A stretch of DNA of 18,064 nucleotides from Afipia sp. (lineage in GTDB: Bacteria > Pseudomonadota > Alphaproteobacteria > Rhizobiales > Xanthobacteraceae): contig JAGVII010000051.1 of assembly GCA_020056155.1 (NCBI GenBank), positions 1 to 18,064 of the forward strand. The letters run 5' to 3'. The notes under the pieces were generated by a model. It did not search any database. It was given only the letters and a program-made list of their open reading frames with translations, and was not told the origin of the DNA. The translations under genes and the position numbers were made by a program. Shown here one piece after another: positions 1 to 6,808 of this stretch. Within the stretch, counting starts at the first letter, position 1; each line of letters begins with the position of its first letter.

Positions 1-133
1 GACGAAAGTTCATCATCGGCATCAGGCTCTGGCCACCTGCTATGATCTTGCCGTCGCCGCCCGCGGCCGCAAGCGCCTGCACAGCGTGTTCGGCGCTTTC
101 AGCGCGAACATAATCAAACGATGCCGGCTTCAT
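1..133 (-). CDS. CoxM-like FAD-binding subunit of a molybdenum hydroxylase (5' end only)
   Basis: Only the first 44 codons are in the window; the gene runs off the left edge. The N-terminus reads MKPASFDYVR, followed by an alanine-rich helix and then IAGGQSLMPMMNFR. That last motif is the FAD pyrophosphate-binding signature of the medium subunit of xanthine dehydrogenase / CO dehydrogenase-type enzymes. In this family the subunit carries FAD and passes electrons between the Fe-S subunit and the acceptor. The start ATG at 133 is supported by its position exactly where family members begin. The gene is divergent from a CoxG-like gene 177 bp away, a common pairing in these clusters. The substrate of the enzyme cannot be told from this fragment. 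Confidence 0.85.
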   Translation of the reverse strand, partial: MKPASFDYVRAESAEHAVQALAAAGGDGKIIAGGQSLMPMMNFR

Positions 134-310
134 ATAAAGGTTCCCGATCCGCCCGGTTTGCGTTGCGACCCCAAGATTCTTTTGGTCTCTGTAGTGACTT
201 GCATTATTAGACTATGTTAAGGCATGTCAAGATCGCCTCGACGTCAATCAAAAAGCACGGGCTTGCGTGCGCCAACGATCGAGCCGCGCGAGGTTCAAGG
301 AGACAGCATC

Positions 311-1153
311 ATGGATATGACAGGCCAGCAGCGAATTCCCGCAAGCCGCGAAATCGTGTGGAAGTCTCTTAATGATCCGGCAGTCCTGCAGGCCTGCATT
401 CCCGGTTGCCAGGAGTTGGTCAAATCGTCCGACACTCAAATGGCGGCAACAGCGCTGATAAAGGTCGGTCCTGTCACCGCTAAATTCCAGGGCGCTGTAA
501 CACTGTCGGATCTCGATCCACCGAACGGCTATCGTATCGCGGGCGAAGGTCAGGGCGGCGTCGCAGGCTTTGCCAAAGGAAGCGCTATTGTGCGTCTGGA
601 ACAGGACGGCGATGACACCATCCTGCACTACCAGGTGTCGGCGCAGGTCGGCGGGAAGCTCTCGCAACTGGGCGGCCGGCTGATCGATGCCACCGCCAAA
701 CAAATGTCGGGACTTTTCTTCAAACGTTTTGCCGTGGAAATCGAATCGCAGTACAGCGACGGCGCGCCGATTCTGGGCAGTGTTGATTCAACGGCATCTG
801 CGAACACAGCAACATCGCCCGCGCAAAACGCTCCGCGTCAGGCAGTTCGCCGACCGCGCCCTGCTCCGCAGCCAATGGATATCACGCCGGGAATCTTCAG
901 GCACGTGAAGTCGATCGGCGTTGTCCTGTTGCTCGCTGCAGTCGGCGCATACTGGTATCTGTCCGGTGGCGCGTTGCCAAACGTACGGCCGGACAGCGGC
1001 ACGCAGGTATCGCCAGACTTTATGAGCGGTGTCCTTCTCGTCGTTGCAGCGGCGATCGGCTATCTGTTCGGCAAGCACCAGACCAGTAGCATTCACGTCG
1101 ATCGCAATGTGATTAACCAACTCGCGCAAGCATTGGCAGAGCGGCGCGATTAA
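311..1153 (+). CDS. CoxG-family (carbon monoxide dehydrogenase subunit G) protein with C-terminal membrane segments
   Basis: The 280-residue protein has an N-terminal SRPBCC/START-like CoxG domain (about residues 1-150): MDMTGQQRIPASREIVWKSL, then ACIPGC, then GPVTAKFQG. A proline/alanine-rich linker follows, and then two hydrophobic segments near residues 202-219 and 238-253. In the CO dehydrogenase system CoxG is known to recruit the oxidase to the inner face of the cytoplasmic membrane, and the two C-terminal helices fit that anchor role. I chose ATG 311 because AAGGAGA lies just upstream and family homology begins there. The frame is open to an ATG at 224, but those 29 residues look unrelated to the family. 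The neighbour on the other strand is a CoxM-like gene, which supports a molybdenum hydroxylase context. Confidence 0.85.
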   Translation: MDMTGQQRIPASREIVWKSLNDPAVLQACIPGCQELVKSSDTQMAATALIKVGPVTAKFQGAVTLSDLDPPNGYRIAGEGQGGVAGFAKGSAIVRLEQDGDDTILHYQVSAQVGGKLSQLGGRLIDATAKQMSGLFFKRFAVEIESQYSDGAPILGSVDSTASANTATSPAQNAPRQAVRRPRPAPQPMDITPGIFRHVKSIGVVLLLAAVGAYWYLSGGALPNVRPDSGTQVSPDFMSGVLLVVAAAIGYLFGKHQTSSIHVDRNVINQLAQALAERRD

Positions 1154-1183
1154 CACCGGCCGTATCGAGCCAGGAACGGATGC

Positions 1184-2209
1184 ATGGCGCGCACCTCGTC
1201 CAAGAGTAACGTCTCCCGCTCGCCGTCATCCAAGGCTGCCCCCGAGCGCCCGACGGTCCGCAACTGCTCCGTTGACCGCACGCTGACGATTCTGTCCGAC
1301 CCATGGTCGTTCCTCGTACTGAGAGAAGTTTATCTCGGCGCAAGGCGTTTTGATCAGGTACAAGCTGTGCTGCACATGCCGCGCAGCACGCTCAGTGACC
1401 GCCTGACACAGTTGGTCAAAGCCGAGGTCCTGTCGCGGGTCCCGCTCGCCGGCAGCGCGCGCTTTGAGTATCGCCTGAGCGAGCGCGGCATGGACTTGTA
1501 TCTCGTTATGCTCACGATGCTGCGTTTCGGCGACGATTGGCTGACGGGCGATGAACCGCCGCCTCTGAACCTTGTCCATGCAACATGTGGGCACCAATGC
1601 CATCCCGAGACAATCTGCTCAGCTTGCCGCAAACCGGTCGACGCGCTGAGGGTCACCTATCGCGACGGGCCGGGCGCGGGCGTTTCGCACGCAACCGCCA
1701 CGCCGCAACGCCGGCGCACCGGCGGCGTTGAAACATTTGAGCGAGGACGCCCCTCGTCCGTCTCCCGCACACTTGGAATCCTGGCGGATCGCTGGACCTT
1801 TCTAGTGGTACGAGAAATGTTCTTTGGTGTTCGCAGGTTCGACATCATGCAGGAACGGCTCGGCATCGCATCAAACATCCTGACGGACAGACTCAACCGA
1901 CTCGTGTCTCAAAAAATTCTTAAGCGGGTCAGATATCAAGACGTTCCCGAGAGATACGAATACAAGCTGACGATGGCCGGACACGATCTATACCTTCCGC
2001 TCATCCAGATGTTGAGGTGGGGGGATCGCTGGCTAGGGTTCAAGAAGCCTTTGATTCTCTATCATCTGGATTGCGGGGCAGACTTCGATCCTGTCGTGGC
2101 GTGTCATCACTGCCATGAGGCAATCGATCCGCATGACATGCGCTATCACCTGACCTACACGAAAATGCGTAAGGATAGACCCCCAGCACTTCTGCTAGAG
2201 CCGAAGTAA
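1184..2209 (+). CDS. Tandem (two-domain) HxlR-family transcriptional regulator
   Basis: The 341-residue protein contains two HxlR winged-helix DNA-binding domains. The first spans about residues 28-120 (SDPWSFLVLREVYLGARRFD, then STLSDRLTQLV). The second spans about 192-284 (ADRWTFLVVREMFFGVRRFD, then NILTDRLNRLV). Each is followed by a cysteine cluster with identical spacing: C135-x9-C145-x2-C148 and C297-x9-C307-x2-C310. Most HxlR proteins are single-domain dimers of about 100-160 residues, so this one resembles a covalent dimer made by duplication and fusion. It starts 30 bp after the CoxG-like gene on the same strand and may be co-transcribed with it. Its target is unknown; the divergent molybdenum hydroxylase promoter is the simplest guess. 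Confidence 0.85.
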   Translation: MARTSSKSNVSRSPSSKAAPERPTVRNCSVDRTLTILSDPWSFLVLREVYLGARRFDQVQAVLHMPRSTLSDRLTQLVKAEVLSRVPLAGSARFEYRLSERGMDLYLVMLTMLRFGDDWLTGDEPPPLNLVHATCGHQCHPETICSACRKPVDALRVTYRDGPGAGVSHATATPQRRRTGGVETFERGRPSSVSRTLGILADRWTFLVVREMFFGVRRFDIMQERLGIASNILTDRLNRLVSQKILKRVRYQDVPERYEYKLTMAGHDLYLPLIQMLRWGDRWLGFKKPLILYHLDCGADFDPVVACHHCHEAIDPHDMRYHLTYTKMRKDRPPALLLEPK

Positions 2210-2634
2210 GGCCAGTTGATATCTTGCTATGGAATTTTTTCGACTTTCCGAAATGTCGGATACGGGTGCGCGATTGCGAAGGCGCGGCAATGGGTCGACG
2301 AAATGACGCCGGGACGAGTGAAATCAACGAAATTCGCTGCTAACAGGAAATTTACAGGGAAATTTGTAACTTCAGGGCGACGAGAGACGATGCCGGCGGA
2401 GGAAATCCCTGTGCCGCAGCCGCTTCACGGGATATCGTGATTATCTCTGTCGCGATGCCGACGTCATCCTTGAGAAAATTTCCGGCCGGGAACATTAAAG
2501 AGCTTTGGCCGCTACAGATAAATCCACCGAATGCAACGACGAAAATTGGTCGGCTCCGTAGGTTCTATGGCTCGCATCTATGATGCACCATGGATGCACC
2601 CCGGCGCGCGTAAACACGATCGGCCCGATCTAGG
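2210..2634. other. Non-coding junction with a CAGGGAA-type repeat copy
   Basis: I see no convincing gene here. A 74-codon open frame at 2216-2440 runs straight through the repeat and has no recognisable domain. The notable content is at about 2331-2361, where GCTGCTAACAGG is followed by TTTACAGGGAAA. This closely matches a second copy at about 16220-16252 in the same orientation. The remaining 270 bases up to the nitrilase stump show no structure I can name. Confidence 0.5.
2331..2361 (+). repeat. Dispersed repeat copy A (CTGCTAACAGG...TTTACAGGGAAA)
   Basis: The core CTGCTAACAGG-AAATTTACAGGGAAA matches the copy at 16220-16252 with only a few differences over about 33 bases. The two copies are in the same orientation and about 13.9 kb apart, bracketing the catabolic genes. 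I recall similar CAGGGAATTTT sequences as recurrent in Bradyrhizobium-group intergenic and island DNA, but could not verify this here. Confidence 0.55.
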
Positions 2635-3012
2635 TTAGGTATAAGGCAGATGGGCGATCTCGCTTTTCTCAACAAGTCCAGACGCGAAATGACGCTCGTG
2701 AACGTGCATGGAAGGCGTGCGATCGATCAGCAGGCTGAGAAGCTCGGGGCGATTATAATGACCGCGTGAATCCATCATCTGTTTGCGCCTATCTATCAAG
2801 GAAAAATCAAGATCGGCGATTACAACGCCCTCACCTGAACGCAACGGCTCGCCCATTAGCTGGCCTTCGGGTGAGACAATTGCCGTGAAACAGCCACTCG
2901 AAATTGGACCAATACTGCATCCCGTATCGTTCATAATTTGGGCTTGCTGATCCGCATCCAGCCATTGACCTGACGGATATTTTGGACCAGCGGGATAGAG
3001 ACTACTGCATCG
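2635..3012 (-). pseudogene. Nitrilase C-terminal remnant
   Basis: The minus-strand frame from about 3012 to the TAA at 2635 encodes the C-terminal third of an aliphatic nitrilase. The readable landmarks are [48 protein letters not shown] and [18 protein letters not shown]. Nitrilases hydrolyse nitriles to carboxylic acids through a Glu-Lys-Cys triad. All three residues lie N-terminal to this piece and are missing, so the remnant cannot be active. The frame is closed upstream by a stop at 3013-3015, at the junction of a 50-bp tandem duplication that also carries nitrilase-like codons (YPAG) in another frame. An ATG at 2934 could start a 99-residue peptide, but that would be an internal methionine of the parent protein. 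Confidence 0.75.
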
Positions 3013-3064
3013 CTACTGACCTGAGATTATTTTAGACCAGCAGGATAGAGATTACTGCATTGCT
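2965..3064. repeat. 50-bp imperfect tandem duplication
   Basis: Bases 2965-3014 and 3015-3064 are two adjacent copies at an exact 50-bp offset over most of their length. For example, TTTGGACCAG at 2981 matches TTTAGACCAG at 3031, GGGATAGAG matches AGGATAGAG, and ACTACTGCAT matches ATTACTGCAT. Because 50 is not a multiple of three, the duplication shifts the nitrilase reading frame and sits exactly at its broken end. Confidence 0.75.
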
Positions 3065-3127
3065 GCGCTCCGATCCAGAAGGAGCTCTTCCGGCGACATT
3101 GTTCGACAGCGACAGTGGCCTCCGTCA

Positions 3128-3227
3128 GGCAAAAAAGATTCAATCGTTCAGGTGCTCATCGCGCAGTTTGCCGTTAAAGAACTCGCAGTGGGGTGCCGGG
3201 CGCAAAGTAGAGTGTCGTCGCACCCAG
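3128..3227 (-). pseudogene. IS3-family transposase (OrfB, DDE domain) scrap
   Basis: On the minus strand a short stretch reads LGATTLYFAPGTP. After a frame change it continues [15 protein letters not shown] and then a stop. This matches, in order, the IS3 OrfB segment usually written [31 protein letters not shown], which lies in the DDE integrase core. Frameshift, in-frame stop and missing flanks show that it is a dead remnant of roughly 30 codons. It sits between the nitrilase stump and the monooxygenase gene and is evidence of past insertion-sequence activity at this junction. I could not define IS ends. Confidence 0.5.
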
Positions 3228-3344
3228 CTTCTGATCGAAAGTGTTCTCTATCCTATTCGTGAGCATCACGTCGGCCCATTAGCCGATGCTGGAGATGTGA
3301 TGCGATGGGCATCCGCGCAGCAAGACATTGCGCGTTCGCCATCA

Positions 3345-4850
3345 CTATTGCCGCTCAGGCGTCGGCAGAGGGAAACACCTCGCCAGATAGTCGTTGACAC
3401 TATGGCAGCCGGTCGCGTCGAAGGTGGCACCCACATATCCGTCCGGACGAATAAGCAGGAAGCCACCCTCGGTCAGACCGAGTTCGTTCGACGGATCTCG
3501 CAGTTCCGCCCGGTGGCCAACGGTGACCGCTCGCAACCCCTCACGTGCAGCCACGGCCGGACGGTAGTCCTGCGCCGACATAAGCAGGGTCCAGTGCGGG
3601 CCAGTAAGCACATCGAACAGCCGGCGAGGTTGTCCGGCGGCGCCAGTCAACGTAGCGTCGGGCATCCGTTTGCCGGCGTGAAAGCGGGCATCGCGCGCCG
3701 AGCCATTGTACGACAGCGAAGATCCTGAATAGTCGATATCGAGTTGGTGTGTGTCACCGCCGCGCCGCATCCCCCCTTGCCGGCGGTGGCCGGCAAGCAA
3801 CCGGGTCGAAAGGCCGAGCACGTCCGCTGCGATCGGGCGTCGCTCTTCCTCGTAGGTGTCGAGAAGTGCATCGGGCGCTCCAGACAGGACCGCCGCCAAT
3901 TTCCAACCAAGGTTGTAAGCGTCCTGCACGCTGGTGTTCAGGCCCTGACCGCCCGTTGGTGGATGGATATGAGCGGCATCGCCGACGAGAAATGTTCGGT
4001 TCACCCGATAACGGTCGGCTAGCCGTGCGCTCATCACATATGCCGAGGCCCATGAGACAGAGCTTATCTTGATGTCACTTCTGCCGGTTCGCTCCGTAAT
4101 CATTCGCTCCAATCCCTCCGCCGCAAGGTCAGGATCGCCCTCCATAGGAACCGGTGCTTGAATTTGAAAGAGGTCCGTGCCCGCTAGCGGGCAAATCATG
4201 GCGACCCGCGCCATGTCGCCGTTATTGAACTGATGCCATGCTGCGCGGTCGAGTCCGCTCAATCCTACGTCCGCCACGATGGCGCGCATTCCCAACGCTT
4301 GGCCGGGAAAGTCGATGCCGAGTACGCTCCGCACAAAGCTACGACCGCCGTCTGCACCGACAAGATAGCTGACGTGAACAAGCTCCTCGCGTGCACCCTT
4401 CTTGAGACGCGCGCGGACGCCGCCTACTTCCTGCTCGAAGCCGATCAACTCGCAACCGAAGTCGACTCGGTGGCCTAACTCGGCAAGTCGCTCACGCATT
4501 ACCTCCTCGGTGCGGAATTGCGGGATCATGAGGGGAATGAAATAGGGCACGTCAGGTGACGGATCGCGCGGCTCACCCATGCTCTTTTCGATATAGCTGT
4601 CGTCTTCGGAATACTCGCGCAGCGCCGGATAGAGTCCTCCGGCTGCCACGATCCGATCAATGATACCAAGATCCTCGAAAACTTCCTGTGTGCGCGGCTG
4701 GATACCTTTCCCCCGCGAACCTCCGAACGGGCGATCCAACTTCTCGATGATCCGGAAGGATAAGCCCCGCCGCGCGAGATCAATTGCCAGTGTCAGCCCG
4801 GCCGCGCCAGCGCCGCAGATCAGGACCTGAAGTTTACCTTGCTCTTCCAT
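3345..4850 (-). CDS. FAD-dependent aromatic monooxygenase (PheA/TfdB phenol hydroxylase type)
   Basis: This 501-residue single-component flavoprotein hydroxylase of the p-hydroxybenzoate hydroxylase fold probably uses NAD(P)H and O2 to hydroxylate an aromatic or polyketide-like ring. Visible motifs in order are the Rossmann GxGxxG (residues 13-18, CGAGAAG), the DG motif GADGGRS (165-171) and the GD motif VGDAAHIHPPTGGQGLN (289-305). A thioredoxin-like C-terminal portion follows, typical of the PheA/TfdB subgroup. I chose ATG 4850 (MEEQGKLQV) because the FAD motif then begins at the usual distance; a 9-residue upstream extension is possible. It is divergent from a MarR gene, and a perfect palindrome lies 13 bp upstream of its start. 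Regulation by that MarR is therefore likely. The substrate cannot be assigned. Confidence 0.88.
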   Translation of the reverse strand: MEEQGKLQVLICGAGAAGLTLAIDLARRGLSFRIIEKLDRPFGGSRGKGIQPRTQEVFEDLGIIDRIVAAGGLYPALREYSEDDSYIEKSMGEPRDPSPDVPYFIPLMIPQFRTEEVMRERLAELGHRVDFGCELIGFEQEVGGVRARLKKGAREELVHVSYLVGADGGRSFVRSVLGIDFPGQALGMRAIVADVGLSGLDRAAWHQFNNGDMARVAMICPLAGTDLFQIQAPVPMEGDPDLAAEGLERMITERTGRSDIKISSVSWASAYVMSARLADRYRVNRTFLVGDAAHIHPPTGGQGLNTSVQDAYNLGWKLAAVLSGAPDALLDTYEEERRPIAADVLGLSTRLLAGHRRQGGMRRGGDTHQLDIDYSGSSLSYNGSARDARFHAGKRMPDATLTGAAGQPRRLFDVLTGPHWTLLMSAQDYRPAVAAREGLRAVTVGHRAELRDPSNELGLTEGGFLLIRPDGYVGATFDATGCHSVNDYLARCFPLPTPERQ

Positions 4851-4862
4851 ATTAAATCTCCA

Positions 4863-4879
4863 ATGTGTATAATACACAT
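4863..4879. promoter_or_regulatory. Palindromic operator, probable MarR site 1
   Basis: ATGTGTAT-A-ATACACAT is a perfect 17-bp palindrome with a one-base centre. It lies 13 bp upstream of the monooxygenase start and in front of the divergent MarR gene. MarR regulators typically bind A/T-rich palindromes of about this size and often repress both divergent genes. Confidence 0.7.
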
Positions 4880-4898
4880 ATCAATGGAGATTATCGAC

Positions 4899-5366
4899 GT
4901 GTCAATAAAAAAAGTGCATAATGCACATATCCGCGAGTTGCTACCTGAGCTGCACCGCTCGCTGATCGAGATCGTGAGCATGATGAATCGCCCCGAACGA
5001 GACGTTGAATTGCTCTCTAAGGCAGGCCTGTCGCTTGAGCGCGCCCTGTTCCCGCTGCTTGTCTTGGTTGAGCGACTTGGTCCAATCGGCGTGGTTGATC
5101 TGGCTGGTCGCGTCGGTCGCGACTACACCACCGTCAGTCGGCAGGTGGCACGGCTTGAGGAGCTTGGCCTGGTCACCCGGCGTTCGAGCGCAGCCGACAA
5201 GAGAGTGCGGGAGGCCATCATCACACCGCAGGGAAAAGTGGCGACAGACGCGCTTGACGCAGCGCGAGAGGAGATCGCCGTGGTCAAATTTGCCGATTGG
5301 AAGCGCGAAGATTTTGACGATATGGTCCGGCTGATGCGAATGCTTGCCAACACGATGTCCGATTAG
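4899..5366 (+). CDS. MarR-family transcriptional regulator
   Basis: The 155-residue protein has a MarR winged helix-turn-helix. A long N-terminal dimerisation helix is followed by GPIGVVDLAGRVGRDYTTVS and RQVARLEELGLV as the recognition helix. Next come the wing RRSSAADKR and EAIITPQG, and then a C-terminal dimerisation helix. I prefer GTG 4899 because GGAG lies 9 bases upstream. An in-frame ATG at 4884 has no visible ribosome-binding site and would add 5 residues. The gene is divergent from the flavin monooxygenase, with two palindromes around its start. It is probably an autorepressor and a substrate-responsive repressor of the monooxygenase. The usual MarR ligands are phenolic compounds, but none can be named here. 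Confidence 0.85.
   Translation: MSIKKVHNAHIRELLPELHRSLIEIVSMMNRPERDVELLSKAGLSLERALFPLLVLVERLGPIGVVDLAGRVGRDYTTVSRQVARLEELGLVTRRSSAADKRVREAIITPQGKVATDALDAAREEIAVVKFADWKREDFDDMVRLMRMLANTMSD
4914..4926. promoter_or_regulatory. Palindromic operator, probable MarR site 2
   Basis: GTGCAT-A-ATGCAC is a perfect 13-bp palindrome with the same central ATAAT as site 1 and an ACAT on its right flank, as in site 1. The two centres are 49 bp apart. With the GTG start I prefer for the MarR gene, this site falls inside its first codons, where bound repressor would block its own transcription. Confidence 0.55.
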
Positions 5367-5640
5367 ACGGACAGCGCAGCGTTATCGCGCACGGCGGCTG
5401 AAAGATAAACTTCTTGATTGCGGCAAGCCGGTGTCCTCAGCGCCAACTGTGCGCTGCGGCAGCGATAAGAGAGCCGCATCTTCAGTCGGTTTTACGGGTA
5501 CTCAAACTGCGCGACTAAACCGCCCTACTTTTCTTGTTGGCATTCCACAATGCGTCATCAGGCGAATCTGATCAGCGAAAATGGGCGACAAAATTGCCGC
5601 AGTTGGAAATCATTGAGCTTCTAGGACGAACCTCGATAAA
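5367..5640. other. Intergenic, no gene seen
   Basis: This is the convergent gap between the MarR gene (plus) and the CaiB-family gene (minus). A 75-codon open frame overlapping the MarR end has no recognisable domain and looks spurious. No strong T-tailed hairpin was found. Confidence 0.4.
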
Positions 5641-6795
5641 CTAAGAAGACTGAAAGACGACTTCCGATCGGCAAAGTTTTTCAATCGCTTCCGGAGAAAT
5701 GCCCCAGTCAGCCAATACCTCTCGGCTGTGCTGTCCAAGCTCAGCAGGCGGCTCCGACGGTTCGGGTTTGGTTGCGCTGAAACGCGGATTTGGCGCCGGC
5801 TGATTCACACCATTGAGATCGACATAAGTTTGGCGTGCCTTCAAATGAGGGTGGCTGCTCGCCTCTTCAATTGTCAGAACCGGCGCAAAGCATGTGTCCG
5901 TACCTTCGAGCAGTGCGCACCATTCATCCCGTGAGCGGGTCAGAAAGCAGACCTCGAATCGTTCACGCTGATAGTCCCATAGCGACCTGTCCGTATGCGG
6001 TCGCATGCCCGTATCATCCGCAAGTCCAAGCTTCGAGAGAAGAAGATCATAAAACTTGTCTTCCATGGCACCTATGGAAACATACCGCCCATCTGACGTT
6101 TCATAAGTCGCATAGTACGGTGCACCTCCGTCGACGATATTGTCCCCGCGCTGCGACGACCAGATTCCGCCGCGCTGGAATCCGACCACCATTGTCAGCA
6201 ATGCCGCGGCGCCATCCACCATCGCAGCATCCACAACCTGGCCCTGCCCGGTCCGTTGCGCATGGAGCAGCGCACTGACAATTCCGAATGCGCAGTACAA
6301 CGCTCCGCCGCCGAAATCGCCAACAAGATTGAGTGGCGGCACCGGCTGGCCATCGCGCGAGCCAACCGCATGCAATACGCCGGATAGCGCGATATAGTTG
6401 ATGTCATGCCCTGCCATCTGCGCGTACGGGCCATCCTGCCCCCAGCCGGTCAGCCGTCCAAATACCAGCTTCGGATTCCGCTGCAGGCAAACGTCTGGGC
6501 CAAGTCCCATCCGTTCGACGACCCCTGGTCGAAAACTCTCTAATACCGCGTCAGCCTGGTCGATCATGTGCAACACGGTGTCACGCCCAGCTTCGCTCTT
6601 CAAATCGATCGCTAGAGACCGCCGCCCCCGCAGCAGCAGATCGAACTTGGCATCGATCGGAACGCCCAGCCCGGACGCCGTCAGTCGGTCGACACGAACG
6701 ACCTCCGCGCCCATATCGGCAAGCATCATCGCGCAATACGGCCCCGCGCCAATGCCAGCCAGTTCAACGATTTTTAGTCCTGCGAGCGGGCCCAT
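5641..6795 (-). CDS. Alpha-methylacyl-CoA racemase / CaiB-BaiF family III CoA-transferase
   Basis: The 384-residue protein begins MGPLAGLKIVELAGIGAGPYCAM (quoted here in part), typical of family III. The closest pattern is alpha-methylacyl-CoA racemase. The acid-base residues described for the Mycobacterium tuberculosis racemase (His126, Asp156, Glu241) align with H130 in AGHDINY, D160 in LVGDFGGG and E245 in IGAMEDKFY. The VVDAAMVDG motif also fits. Racemases of this kind interconvert 2R- and 2S-methylacyl-CoA so that (2S)-specific acyl-CoA dehydrogenases can act. The start has AGGA 5 bases upstream and lies 13 bp after the acyl-CoA ligase stop; it is the last gene of the minus-strand operon. 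A CoA-transferase role cannot be excluded from sequence alone. Confidence 0.85.
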   Translation of the reverse strand: MGPLAGLKIVELAGIGAGPYCAMMLADMGAEVVRVDRLTASGLGVPIDAKFDLLLRGRRSLAIDLKSEAGRDTVLHMIDQADAVLESFRPGVVERMGLGPDVCLQRNPKLVFGRLTGWGQDGPYAQMAGHDINYIALSGVLHAVGSRDGQPVPPLNLVGDFGGGALYCAFGIVSALLHAQRTGQGQVVDAAMVDGAAALLTMVVGFQRGGIWSSQRGDNIVDGGAPYYATYETSDGRYVSIGAMEDKFYDLLLSKLGLADDTGMRPHTDRSLWDYQRERFEVCFLTRSRDEWCALLEGTDTCFAPVLTIEEASSHPHLKARQTYVDLNGVNQPAPNPRFSATKPEPSEPPAELGQHSREVLADWGISPEAIEKLCRSEVVFQSS

Positions 6796-6808
6796 AACGA
6801 TCCTGATT

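Noticed and set aside
3060..3728. 222-codon plus-strand open frame
   Set aside because: Its second half is antisense to the flavin monooxygenase and its first half crosses the IS3 scrap; the product has no recognisable domain.
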